Shown here piece by piece: positions 44,711-53,366 of a DNA stretch of 64,000 nucleotides. The position numbers were made by a program, and so were the translations under genes. Source of the stretch: Salmonella enterica subsp. houtenae serovar Houten (GTDB taxonomy: Bacteria > Pseudomonadota > Gammaproteobacteria > Enterobacterales > Enterobacteriaceae). The DNA is taken from the NCBI GenBank assembly GCA_900478215.1, contig LS483478.1, positions 992,001 through 1,056,000 on the forward strand, written 5' to 3'. How positions within the stretch are numbered: position 1 is the stretch's first letter; every line of letters begins with the position of its first letter. Below the pieces are notes generated by a model. It did no database searches, had not been told where the DNA came from, and worked only from the letters and a program-made list of their open reading frames with translations.

Positions 44711-45886
44711 TTAGAATAGCAACGGAGGGGGAGATGGCACTAAATGCAGAAACTCCATCATCTGTGCTTTAAAAATATGGTATGCCGCCGCCTCATCCGG
44801 GCCGAAATCTATCTGATCCGAAACTTGTGGCGCGCCTGGTAATGGCGGTAGTGCACCTGGTAATGGTGGTAGTGCACCTGGTAATGGCGGTAGTGCGCCT
44901 GGTAATGGTGGTAGTGCGCCTGGTAATGGTGGTATTGCGCCTGGTAATGGCGGTAGTGCGCCTGGTAATGGTGGTCGCGCACCTGGTAATGGCGGAGGAG
45001 GAGGTGGTAATGGCGGAGGTGGCGGTGGTGGAGGCAGAGGTAGCTCTGGTTCAGGCGTAGGAAAGCGCTTTTGAAACCCCGTAAGCGCAAGACTATTATC
45101 AGACTCTCCATCCATACTACTGGTAATTTCTATTAAAAATTTTTTTAAAAAATTTCTTGCTTGTACCTCATTAGGTGGTGTTTTATAAACTGGCTTCATA
45201 TTTCCCATGGCGCTTTTTTGCTTCCATTGAAGGAGCATAGCATCAATAAGACAAGCGGTGTCTTCATCACAAAAATGAATCTGGTACAGTGCATTTTTTA
45301 CCGTTTCACCACATACATCGATGATGGTTTTAATAAATTCATATTGTTTAGGATAAGTGAATGAGTATGCCGCAGTAATTTCCGGTTCAATAACTGGCAT
45401 AGACTGTTCTACTTCACGTGTAAAATATTCATTGGTTCCTTCCATCATATTTGCAGAAATTTGCAATAACATTTTTGTCTTCCCTCCGGGAGCAGATAAC
45501 AGATGCATCAACTCATGATTGGCACCATGTTTTCCTTGTGCTCCAGAAATAGAATAAATTCTATTTTCTGTTGATGCAGTAAACCCATAAGAATGGGTTC
45601 GGGAGATATAGTCAAAACTTTCAGAAAAGGTATATTGGGGGTTTTCATTGGCAAAGCACTGAGCCAGCTCTTCCTCACTATGACAAAAAATGAGTATATT
45701 ATTTTTTTTACAGAAATTTTCAAATTGACAAAATAATTGAGAAAATTGTAAAGACACTGCAGATAATTGTTTTATCCTTTCTCTATAATCTACAATGTCT
45801 TTCATGCCGGTAATATCATCTTTCTCCGCTCTATCAAAATCAAATATAATGTTAGATGCACCATTGTTATGTATGGGTTTAAACAT
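44711..45886 (-). CDS. Putative zinc metalloprotease with polyproline repeat tail
   Basis: 391 aa. A gluzincin-like signature is visible: HELMH at residues 124-128 and, about 22 residues on, MEGTNEYFTRE, whose Glu would be the third zinc ligand. Residues 265-300 are a poly-proline run (P8-L-P6-L-P), followed by eight copies of the heptapeptide PPLPGAx and then an acidic C-terminal tail. There is no signal peptide or membrane segment. The N-terminal 250 residues are AT-rich and the proline part GC-rich. The proline tract resembles formin FH1 or ActA-type profilin/SH3 ligands, suggesting a translocated effector, but that is inference. I recognise no named homologue. Confidence 0.7.
   Translation of the reverse strand: MFKPIHNNGASNIIFDFDRAEKDDITGMKDIVDYRERIKQLSAVSLQFSQLFCQFENFCKKNNILIFCHSEEELAQCFANENPQYTFSESFDYISRTHSYGFTASTENRIYSISGAQGKHGANHELMHLLSAPGGKTKMLLQISANMMEGTNEYFTREVEQSMPVIEPEITAAYSFTYPKQYEFIKTIIDVCGETVKNALYQIHFCDEDTACLIDAMLLQWKQKSAMGNMKPVYKTPPNEVQARNFLKKFLIEITSSMDGESDNSLALTGFQKRFPTPEPELPLPPPPPPPPLPPPPPPLPGARPPLPGALPPLPGAIPPLPGALPPLPGALPPLPGALPPLPGALPPLPGAPQVSDQIDFGPDEAAAYHIFKAQMMEFLHLVPSPPPLLF
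44832..44999. repeat. Eight tandem 21-bp repeats inside the metalloprotease-like gene
   Basis: The unit GCxCCTGGTAATGGyGGTAGT repeats eight times with few substitutions, in frame, encoding PPLPGAx. The copies differ mainly at one or two wobble bases. Expansion or contraction keeps the frame, so copy number is likely to vary among strains. Confidence 0.85.
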
Positions 45887-46008
45887 AGTATTCCCTGTTT
45901 ATGCTGTTATGGATAATATCCGTCATGATAACATGATATATTAAAGACGCTGGAGTAGTTTGACTTTAATTACACAAGCATTGACAAAAAAAGAACCGTG
46001 AGTTGGTG

Positions 46009-46095
46009 GGAGTACGTCTTGTTGAGCGCACCAGGGCCGGGTTGGTAGCCGCGCGTTCAAAATGTCGCATCGGAGGCAGACGACTGAAACTAGTG
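46009..46095 (+). pseudogene. Serine-invertase C-terminal fragment
   Basis: Twenty-nine codons reading VRLVERTRAGLVAARSKCRI then GGRRLKLV match the ERT(R/K)AGL..AR..GRIGGRRPKL segment before the helix-turn-helix of Pin/Gin/Hin invertases. The fragment stops exactly where the shared IS-end sequence (from 46094) begins, so the gene was cut by an insertion. It lies in the same direction as the N-terminal invertase fragment at 43426. Confidence 0.65.
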
Positions 46096-46262
46096 TACAT
46101 AGACCCGTTTTAGTTCCTCGCACTTTTGAGAATCCGCCAAAATAATGGTGTTGCCGGTATTCCTCCGATGTCATATTGTTCAGCGATTCATGTGATCATT
46201 CACAGTTATATTCTGATAACCATTTTTCCATTATTTCTCGTATTTTATTCAGCGTTCTGAAC
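46094..46262 (-). mobile_element. Degenerate IS3-family element, orfB 3' end
   Basis: On the minus strand MEKWLSEYNCE, one stop, then SHESLNNMTSEEYRQHHYFGGFSK matches the end of IS3-group transposases (...WLxEYNxxRPHESLNNMTPEEYR...). A stop replaces the conserved Arg-Pro region. The element ends at the left with a TGTA-starting terminus at 46094 that recurs at 47798. Confidence 0.65.
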
Positions 46263-46282
46263 AGATAAAATTGGGTATTTCT

Positions 46283-46530
46283 GTAGCGACGAACCGAGCG
46301 CCTACGACGATCACGGTATTCGTATTTATGGTATCTGGTCCCCGATTGTAGAGGGCAAGATTTGCATGTACACGGTGAAGTGGAAAATGGTTCGTAAGGC
46401 CGTTGACGTTCAGGAGGCGACAGCCGACCAGGGCGTTTGCGCCCCCTGGACTCGTGGCAATAACTGTCCCCCTGTTGAATATTTGAACCAGATAAGGGGG
46501 ATTTACCCAATATTAAAACTATGAATGAGA
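46283..46530 (+). pseudogene. Phage-type coding fragment of unknown function
   Basis: An open plus-strand frame (...YFCSDEPSAYDDHGIRIYGI, then MYTVKWKMVRKAVDVQEAT, ending PILKL) begins abruptly at the IS remnant and stops at about 46523, overlapping the ATG of the next frame. It is coding-like in composition. No ribosome site or start fits, so it is a 5'-truncated gene. I do not recognise the family. Confidence 0.4.
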
Positions 46531-46775
46531 AGGAACTGCAGGATTATCTCCACAATATGGGCCAGAAGGAGCGGCGGGAGCTTACCGCCAGATTGAGACT
46601 GGTAAAACCGAAGCGGAAAAAAGCATACAAACAGAATATTTCGGAACAGTAACGCCTGCATCTTGAGGCAGAACTGACTGCAAGAGGGTTTAAAGATAGC
46701 GCATCAGAGATTGATCTGCTTCTGCGTGGCGGCAGCATTCCTTCCGGGGGCGGGGTTGCGTATTTTTTACAGTAA
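46521..46775 (+). pseudogene. Phage-type gene fragment interrupted by an in-frame stop
   Basis: ATG at 46521 opens MNEKELQDYLHNMGQKERRE..., which runs into a TAA after 43 codons (46650-46652). The same frame continues RLHLEAELTARGFKDSASEIDLLLRGGSIPS to 46775. The continuity on both sides of the stop marks a broken gene. The composition (basic, helical N-terminus) would suit a phage packaging or head gene, but I cannot name it. Confidence 0.45.
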
Positions 46776-46910
46776 CCAGCGGCTGCAGGAAGATGATAGA
46801 TGGCGGCAGTGGTACAACTGACGCAGGTTAACCGTTTATGCTGTTATTTGTAGCGGCTTGCAATCGAAAACAGTCCGAGACTGACTGTTTTCGGATCCGG
46901 ACAGCTTTAG

Positions 46911-47651
46911 TTATACCTCGAAAAACTCAACCTTACCGCCAGTAAGGTGATACATACTACCAACGATTTTAATTTTCTTCTGGTCTTCCAGCTGTTTTAG
47001 TACTGGGCTATTTTTACGGATATTTTCAATGGTCAGCTCTACATTTTTCCGGGCCACTGCATCAACGAAATCATAATTGCTCCCTTTACGTTCTCCGCTG
47101 TACTCAGTTTTTTCAATCGCAGGTTTAATTTCATCCAGCAGGCCTGTTAGATTACCCAGTTCAGTATTATCAATAGCACCCCGAACCGCACCACAGCGGG
47201 TATGCCCCATGACCAGCACTACTTTCGCGCCTGCAATAGCACAGGCAAATTCCATGCTGCCCAACATATCGCGGTTGCTGATATTACCCGCAACGCGGGA
47301 ATTAAACGTTTCGCCAATCCCCGCATCCAACACAATCTCCGCCGGCACACGTGAATCAACGCAACTAAGAATCACTGCAGCAGGATATTGACCCGCAATA
47401 CTTTTGCGCTTCTGTGCCAGATAATCATGTTTTGCCGGACGATTTTCCCGGAAGCGAAGGTTGCCCTGTTTAAAATGTTCAATTACAGCCTGAGGCGTCA
47501 TGCCATCACGTTCTTCTTTGCTAAGTGATGCAGCAAAAGAGATGGCGGGCACCGATAATGCTGCTAGTCCGGTGACCGATAGGGCGGAAACAGCGAGTGT
47601 TTGTTTCAGTATTGTCCGGCGTGAAAGTAAGGCTGCCTGGTTCGGTTTCAT
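46911..47651 (-). CDS. Tat-exported beta-class carbonic anhydrase (Mig-5-like)
   Basis: 246 aa. The N-terminus carries a twin-arginine signal (SRRTILKQ, hydrophobic stretch, AxA cleavage near residue 40). The mature enzyme has the beta-class zinc site: CVDSR (Cys97, Asp99, Arg101) and HTRC (His150, Cys153). It hydrates CO2 in the periplasm. A Tat-exported carbonic anhydrase, Mig-5, is encoded on the Salmonella virulence plasmid; this looks like the same family, here chromosomal. It lies between two IS3-type remnants whose end sequences repeat at 46094 and 47798, in direct orientation. Confidence 0.88.
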   Translation of the reverse strand: MKPNQAALLSRRTILKQTLAVSALSVTGLAALSVPAISFAASLSKEERDGMTPQAVIEHFKQGNLRFRENRPAKHDYLAQKRKSIAGQYPAAVILSCVDSRVPAEIVLDAGIGETFNSRVAGNISNRDMLGSMEFACAIAGAKVVLVMGHTRCGAVRGAIDNTELGNLTGLLDEIKPAIEKTEYSGERKGSNYDFVDAVARKNVELTIENIRKNSPVLKQLEDQKKIKIVGSMYHLTGGKVEFFEV

Positions 47652-47797
47652 TATCGGGTCCTGGTTAAGTTAGCTCGGATTAAAGAGATAATACATCGCT
47701 GAAAGTTAATAAATGCAAAATCACAGGATGAATCTCCACGGATAATCCAGACACTTCTGAGCTGTTGATAATATAGGTTTTCATATGCAGCCGGTGG

Positions 47798-48960
47798 TGT
47801 AAATAGACCCGTTTTAGTTCCATGCATTTTTTTAGAACCCAGTCAAATGACCCTGGCCCAAAATTAATGCAGTGCTAAATCAGATATCTTCGTCTTTTTG
47901 CAGGCTCCGGATAAACTCAGCCGGAGTCATGTCATTTAATGATGAATGCGTCCTCTCATGATTATATTCCCTGCGCCATTTATCGAGTTTATCCTGCGCA
48001 TTTTCCAGCGACAGGAACCAGTGAATATTCAGGCATTCATCCCGCAGGCTTCCGTTAAACGATTCAGTAAACGGGTTATCTGTCGGTTTTCCGGGGCGGG
48101 AGAAGCCCATCGTCACACCGTGTTCATACGCCCATTTATCCAGACTTTTCGGGATAACTCGCTGCCGTTATCTGTCTGAATACGTACCGGCAGACGCTTA
48201 TCCAGCACCCGCAGCGCTTCCATTACCCGGACCACATCTTCACCCTTCAATGATTTTCCGGCATGGCTCGCCAGGCATTCCCGACTAAAATTATCCACTA
48301 CAGTCAGCGCCCGGAAGCGCCGTCCATTAAACAGACTATCCGAGACGAAATCCATACTCCAGTACTGATCGATGTACGTCAGGGTCGGACGCTGCTGACG
48401 GTGTGCCGCACTGATATGCCTGCGGGGACGTTTCCTGCGCAAATTCAGGCTTTCCAGACAATAAATCCGGTGGGTTTTCTTATAGTTCATTAGCCAGCCT
48501 TCTCGTCGCAGCAGGACGTGAATGCGCGGATAGCCGTAGCGTATTCGTGTTTCCGCAATTTCCCTGATGCGCAGGGTTATTGCCCGATCGTCACGCCGAC
48601 TCTGTCAGTGGTAGACAGTTCTGCTTTGCATCAGCAACCCACATCCCCGAATGACACTGAATATCAGGCGGCCGGAAGTTAATCCCATACAAGAAAAGTT
48701 GCAGTGTACTGAAAAATGGCGACAGGTTGCACCTGCACAATCGGAACCTGATTTTTATACTGGCCTCAGAGGCCGTCCAGTTGTTGAGGCGATTGTGTGC
48801 GGATTACCCATTTGGGCACAGGTTTTCCTGATGCCGGACAGATGTAAGCAACAACCTAAAACTTCCCCGACGCGGGTGCCGGTTTCAGCCTGTTTCAGTG
48901 CAAACGCAATCTGTTCTTCGGTATAACGGGTCTTTTTCATGGCAATGCGCCTCTCAGTGA
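47798..48960 (-). mobile_element. Degenerate IS3-family element (orfA and orfB fragments)
   Basis: Transposase orfB survives as broken frames from about 47880 to 48640: QSRRDDRAITLRIREIAETR, then YWSMDFVSDSLFNGRRFRAL with the catalytic D-D region and TDNGSE, a frameshift near 48150, then GKPTDNPFTESFNGSLRDECL. The orfA N-terminus (MKKTRYTEEQIAFALKQAET) remains at 48755-48940, cut after about 28 codons. At least three disruptions make it inactive. The left end shares a 24-bp near-identical terminus (one mismatch) with 46094-46117. Confidence 0.8.
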
Positions 48961-49096
48961 GATGGAAGAAAGGCCGGAGACTTCAGTTTAGCCTGGTACT
49001 GTTTTCAGAGAGAAGATCACATCCTACCGTATACCTAAACGTATACCAATAATCACCGGATTTAGCCGGATGTACTCGGACAACGACAGACAAAAA

Positions 49097-49128
49097 AAAG
49101 CCCGTAGGGCTTGTGCCATGCGGGCTTT
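49097..49128. terminator. Hairpin outside the prophage left attachment site
   Basis: AAAGCCCG and CGGGCTTT form an 8-bp stem with A and T runs on either side. It is a bidirectional terminator-like structure between the IS remnant and att. Confidence 0.6.
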
Positions 49129-49164
49129 CTGTACTTCACCGGACGTATCCGGATCATTATTTGG

Positions 49165-49202
49165 GCTGGCGGGAGTTGAACCCGCGTCCGAAATTCCTAC
49201 AT
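49165..49202. repeat. Prophage attachment site, left copy (38-bp core)
   Basis: Identical over 38 bp to 62517-62554, the 3' end of ssrA. This copy is a displaced tmRNA 3'-end fragment and marks the far boundary of the prophage, 118 bp from the int stop codon. Confidence 0.9.
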
Positions 49203-49319
49203 ACCATTTTTAGTATAGTAAAAACAGTGTATTGCGTTTAAAAACAGCGGGTTAATATTATTCAGTGTTCGTCCGTTTTACGCGTTTTTAATGCCCTGCC
49301 GCCAAAATGCCGCCATAAA

Positions 49320-50345
49320 TTAGCGTTTCCAATTGAGGTTGTGAAGCGGGTTTTTCGTCACTGCGTCTTCGAGGTGGTCAGGGGCAAAGTGAGCGTAAAC
49401 CATCGTCATTTTTATATCTGCGTGGCCCAGAATATCGCGCAGTACCAGTATGTTTCCGCCGTTCATCATAAAGTGGCTGGCGAAGGTATGGCGCAGCACG
49501 TGGGTGCATTGGCCTTCTGGTAGCTCAATACCAGCTCTTTTTACTGCACGCTCAAAAGCTTTTCTGCATGGCGTGAATAGCTTCCCTCTGTTTTTGGGGA
49601 GTTCGTCATACAGATCCTGAGATATTGGCACGGTACGGTTTTTCTTGCCCTTCGTCTTGGTATAAGTGATGCGGTATTTTGATAGCTGATGGCCCTGCAG
49701 GTTTTCAGCTTCACTCCATCGGGCGCCAGTTGCCAGGCATACTTTTGCAATCATCAGCAAACTGGGACTCTGAGAATCAGCACAGGCATCCAGTAGACGT
49801 TTAATTTCTTCCGGTGCCAGGAACGCCAGTTCGCCCTCTGCGATTTTGAATGTTGGCAGCCCAGCGAGCGGGTTGGGTGCTGACCAGTGGCCCAGCTTTT
49901 TCAGTGTGCCAAAAACAGATGATAGGTTACGTTGTTCAAGGTTTACCGTACGGGGCTTAACTGGCGACATAAGCACGCCATCTTCATTTTTTACTTCACC
50001 TTTTAACCGTGCTTCCCTGTATTTCGTAAAATCGCCTGCGGTTAACTCTGAGGCAATGGGATCGCCCAAGCCATTACAAATAATGCTGAGTTTTGCCATC
50101 AGGCGTTTGGGGTCTGCCAGCGTCTGCCCATAAAGTGAATGCCACTGATCAATCACTTCTGACAAATGCCGCCGATCTTCCTTCTCCCCCAGCCACGGTT
50201 TTTTGTTCACCTCATCCATGGTGTGGTTTTCGAATGCTATGGCCTCGCCTTTAGTCGCAAATTGCTTGCGTACACGCTTGCCACCCCGTCCGTTCGGGTA
50301 GCATTCACACAACCATTTTCCGTTAGGCTGTTTTCTGATGCTCAT
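49320..50345 (-). CDS. int: P2/Fels-2-type prophage integrase
   Basis: A 341-aa tyrosine recombinase. The N-terminal SAM-like arm-binding domain is followed by a catalytic domain with Arg in TGARWSEAENL, the HxLRHTFASH box and the final Tyr in MTMVYAHFAPDHLEDAV. It recombines attP with the ssrA 3' end. It lies next to the left att core and 3 bp past the repressor gene, as in P2-like phages. Confidence 0.95.
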   Translation of the reverse strand: MSIRKQPNGKWLCECYPNGRGGKRVRKQFATKGEAIAFENHTMDEVNKKPWLGEKEDRRHLSEVIDQWHSLYGQTLADPKRLMAKLSIICNGLGDPIASELTAGDFTKYREARLKGEVKNEDGVLMSPVKPRTVNLEQRNLSSVFGTLKKLGHWSAPNPLAGLPTFKIAEGELAFLAPEEIKRLLDACADSQSPSLLMIAKVCLATGARWSEAENLQGHQLSKYRITYTKTKGKKNRTVPISQDLYDELPKNRGKLFTPCRKAFERAVKRAGIELPEGQCTHVLRHTFASHFMMNGGNILVLRDILGHADIKMTMVYAHFAPDHLEDAVTKNPLHNLNWKR

Positions 50346-50348
50346 AAG

Positions 50349-50981
50349 TTAGAGGCTCTTGATTACTTTGACTGCACGCCCGATAGCTTCAATGTCGTCG
50401 ACCGAGCATTCAAATGATGTTTCATCTTGGTGAACTACAATTTTGTTGCCTGGAACGCGAGCGATTTTGACGATGCTTTTAACTCCGTCCATATCGACTA
50501 ACCAGAAGCCATTACTGACTTGTTTAACAGACGTATCCACAACAAAGCTATCAGTAGCTGTTTTTACAAATAAAGAGTTGGATGAGTCACCATCGAGCAG
50601 TCTGCTATCAAGAAGAATTTCATCACTTGGCTGCAGTTCACCGTTCTTCAGTTCAACATGTTTGATGCTAGGAGCAACAATTTTAGAAAGTGGTCTTACC
50701 GTGACGGAGGTTTCGTTTTTGAGATTTCTTTCTTCGTTCTCACACGCATACATATCTCCTTGTCCCGTAGCCAGCCATAGAAGGGAAATTCCTGTTTCAA
50801 GAGCGCATTGAATTACCCATTCAGCAGGGAAACTATCCCTTAAGTATCTGTTAGCCATAGTGCTTTTTGATACTTCCAGATGTTCGCAGAGCTGCTGTCG
50901 TGAGCTGAAATTGTAAGCCTTAATAAGCCTGTTAATCGCATCGCGCCCACCACTATCATTCCCCGCCTTGATTAAACTCAT
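50349..50981 (-). CDS. cI: Phage 186-type CI repressor
   Basis: 210 aa from the ATG at 50981, with AGAGG seven bases upstream. The N-terminal helix-turn-helix (SSRQQLCEHLEVSKSTMANRY) and the ALETGISLLWLATGQGDMY segment match the CI repressor of phage 186 and relatives; the C-terminal oligomerisation domain follows (LDSRLLDGDSSNSLFV to VDDIEAIGRAVKV). It keeps the lytic promoter off. It is divergent from the Apl/Cox-like gene. Confidence 0.9.
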   Translation of the reverse strand: MSLIKAGNDSGGRDAINRLIKAYNFSSRQQLCEHLEVSKSTMANRYLRDSFPAEWVIQCALETGISLLWLATGQGDMYACENEERNLKNETSVTVRPLSKIVAPSIKHVELKNGELQPSDEILLDSRLLDGDSSNSLFVKTATDSFVVDTSVKQVSNGFWLVDMDGVKSIVKIARVPGNKIVVHQDETSFECSVDDIEAIGRAVKVIKSL

Positions 50982-51097
50982 AATCAAACCTCTTGATGTA
51001 TATAAAAAGTGATCTTAATATCCATTCATGGTTTGAAAAGCAAAACCAAACCACATAAAACAAGATAAAACGAACCCAAACTAAGAGATACTGCACT
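50982..51097. promoter_or_regulatory. Lysis-lysogeny switch region
   Basis: 116 bp between the divergent cI and Apl/Cox-like genes. Repeated GTTTG/CAAAC and AAACCAAAC elements (GGTTTGAAAAGCAAAACCAAACC near 51030) are likely operator half-sites for CI or Apl. Confidence 0.5.
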
Positions 51098-51337
51098 ATG
51101 AGTACTGATATTTCAATTCGTGTACCAAAAGAGATGGCAACGCCTGCTGAGTTCGCGGAGTGGGAAGGTATCTCCCGTGGCTCTGTGTATCAAAAAATTC
51201 ACCATGGTCAGCTTGCTAAGTACATGGTGAAGAAAGAAAAAAATAAAGGACGTGTAAGCCTGCGGTACCTGATGTACAAAACCGACCAGGTTCGTGAGTC
51301 TCTTGGTCATTCCAACTTCCGCGTTATTGTTGGTTAG
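51098..51337 (+). CDS. Apl/Cox-like excisionase and repressor
   Basis: A 79-aa basic protein with a helix-turn-helix (TPAEFAEWEGISRGSVYQKI), in the position of Apl of phage 186 or Cox of P2. These act as directionality factors for excision and regulators of the early promoters. First gene rightward of the switch. Confidence 0.8.
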   Translation: MSTDISIRVPKEMATPAEFAEWEGISRGSVYQKIHHGQLAKYMVKKEKNKGRVSLRYLMYKTDQVRESLGHSNFRVIVG

Positions 51338-51372
51338 TAAGTTCGATTATGAGAACTTTCTAAGGGGCTTGC

Positions 51373-52680
51373 ATGTTTGATTATAAGATTTCCAAACATC
51401 CACACTTTGACGAAGCCTGCCGGGTTTTCGCGCTGCGTCACAACATGGCGAAGCTGGCAGAACGCGCGGGAATGAAAGTCCAGACGCTGCGTAACAAGCT
51501 GAACCCGGAACAACCGCATCAGCTCACGCCGTCGGAGATCTGGCTGCTTACCGATCTTACTGAGGACTCTACGCTCGTTGACGGTTTTTTGGCTCAGATT
51601 CACTGCCTGCCATGCGTACCGATGAACGAAGTGGCAAAAGAGAAGCTGCCACATTACGTCATGAGCGCTACTGCTGAAATCGGACGTATTGCTGCCGGTG
51701 CTGTATCGGGTGATGTGAAAACTACTGCAGGCCGCCGCGATGTTATCAGTAGCATCAACTCTGTTACGCTGAAAGAAATTGCAGCAGCTATCAATAATGA
51801 CCCGAATTTCAGTACCACCATTAACAATGCGCTGACACTGAAAGCACCGCTGGCAAATCCGGCCCTGACCGGAACGCCCACGGCTCCCACTGCAGTTCAG
51901 TCAACGAACAATACGCAGATTGCTACTACCGCGTTTGTGAAATCTGCCGTTGCGGAGCTGGTTGGTTCGTCGCCGGAGGCGCTGGACACACTGAATGAAC
52001 TGGCGGCTGCGCTGGGGAATGATCCTAACTTTGCGACAACAGTGATGAATGCGCTGGCGGGGAAACAGCCACTTGATGCCACGCTGACGAATCTCAGCGG
52101 GAAAAGTGTTTCAGCCCTTCTACAATACCTTGGTTTAACAGAAGCACTGGGAAACAAACAGAATTACTCACAACAGCTGACTGCATTATCCGGGCTGGAA
52201 ATGGAGAAGGACAAACTGCCATTTTTCAACAGTAACAATTCTGCTGATATAACCACACTGACAAAAACAGGGCGCGATATTATCGGCAAAAATACTGTTG
52301 ATGAGGTCAGAACGTTACTTCAACTGGGAAGCGCTGCTCTCAAAACAATTGGTACTGGAGCAAATCAAGTTCCGGATATGAACGCTTTTGGTGTATCAAA
52401 AAACGAGACCGGATATCAGTATTTGCCCGGAGGGCTGATTTTACAATGGGGTAAAGTCGGGCCGACTCAGGCTGGGCAAAACACAAATGTAACCTTTACC
52501 ATTACATTTCCGACAGTAGCGGCTTCCGTTATTTGTAGTCTGGACGCAACGTCACTACCTGGTAAAGGGTTTGGTTGTTCGTCGACAGGGGTATCGCGAA
52601 CAGGATTTGGTTTCTATGTCGCTAATGACTCTGATTTCAACTCAAACAGTGGTGGGTTTTGGTTCGCTATAGGATATTGA
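51373..52680 (+). CDS. In-frame fusion of phage CII-type regulator and tail-fibre protein
   Basis: 435 aa. Residues 1-132 (MFDYKISKHPHFDEACR... to ...GRRDVISSINSVT) match the P2/186 CII-type regulator family, normally about 170 aa. From residue 133 the sequence is a phage tail-fibre repeat (EIAAAINNDPNFSTTINNAL, PALTGTPTAPT, ELAAALGNDPNFATTVMNAL) and a fibre tip (QWGKVGPTQAG...NSGGFWFAIGY). The frame is unbroken at the junction near nucleotide 51769. All genes normally between cII and the fibre gene (replication, capsid, packaging, lysis, baseplate) are missing, so a deletion joined them. Whether the fusion protein is made or has a role is unknown. Confidence 0.85.
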   Translation: MFDYKISKHPHFDEACRVFALRHNMAKLAERAGMKVQTLRNKLNPEQPHQLTPSEIWLLTDLTEDSTLVDGFLAQIHCLPCVPMNEVAKEKLPHYVMSATAEIGRIAAGAVSGDVKTTAGRRDVISSINSVTLKEIAAAINNDPNFSTTINNALTLKAPLANPALTGTPTAPTAVQSTNNTQIATTAFVKSAVAELVGSSPEALDTLNELAAALGNDPNFATTVMNALAGKQPLDATLTNLSGKSVSALLQYLGLTEALGNKQNYSQQLTALSGLEMEKDKLPFFNSNNSADITTLTKTGRDIIGKNTVDEVRTLLQLGSAALKTIGTGANQVPDMNAFGVSKNETGYQYLPGGLILQWGKVGPTQAGQNTNVTFTITFPTVAASVICSLDATSLPGKGFGCSSTGVSRTGFGFYVANDSDFNSNSGGFWFAIGY

Positions 52681-52681
52681 T

Positions 52682-53107
52682 ATGATGATTTTATTTAGCG
52701 CGTCAAATATCGGTTTTTATGATGAAGTATTGAAGTTCTCCTATGAACAGGCAGGAAATTGGCCTGATGATTTAGTTGAAGTCACTGCATCAATCCACAT
52801 TGAATATTCTGGCCCCGCGCCTGAGGGTAAAATTCTCGGAGTGGACTGCGATGGAATGCCTGCATGGGTTGATATTCCTGCCCCGACTCATGATGAATTA
52901 GTCTCTCGTGCAGAATCTGAAAAATTGCGTTTAAAGACAGTAGCCGATACTGAGATTGAATGGCGTCAGGATGCTGTTGATGCGGAGATAGCGACTGCGG
53001 ATGAGTCCGTTGCATTGATTGCATGGAGGAAATACCGGGTCTTGTTGATGCGTGTAGATACTTCAAAACCTGTATGGCCTGCCTTACCGGGGGAACAGTT
53101 TAGTTAA
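52682..53107 (+). CDS. tfa: Tail-fibre assembly chaperone (Tfa)
   Basis: 141 aa, with the Tfa C-terminal pattern AWRKYRVLLMRVDTSKPVWPALPG. It assists folding of the fibre tip encoded just upstream; the start is one base past the fibre stop. Intact, although its partner is now a fusion protein. Confidence 0.88.
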   Translation: MMILFSASNIGFYDEVLKFSYEQAGNWPDDLVEVTASIHIEYSGPAPEGKILGVDCDGMPAWVDIPAPTHDELVSRAESEKLRLKTVADTEIEWRQDAVDAEIATADESVALIAWRKYRVLLMRVDTSKPVWPALPGEQFS

Positions 53108-53366
53108 TTTCTGGTGTGCTGGAAGTATCCACCGCCACCAGTTAATTACAATCTCATCCATCTGCTGTAGTACTTGGCAAAAACCAAGATAAAATCAATG
53201 TGCTTAATGTTTATTTTCAACACTAAAAATTTATCATTTACAGTTATATTTCCGCAAAAAATAATTAATGGTTTTCAGTTTTTCAATTAAGTGCTCATAA
53301 CATCATGTGTTAACACCAGATCTTAGGAGGTCTGGTGTTAATTTTTTATATATAATATCTTTTAGA

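Noticed and set aside
44832..44999. Regular repeats considered as a CRISPR array
   Set aside because: The units are 21 bp, contiguous and without spacers, and lie in frame inside a gene; no cas genes are nearby.
45508..45723. Second reading frame within the metalloprotease-like gene, considered as a separate small protein
   Set aside because: It is a shadow of the intact 391-aa frame, with no start signal.
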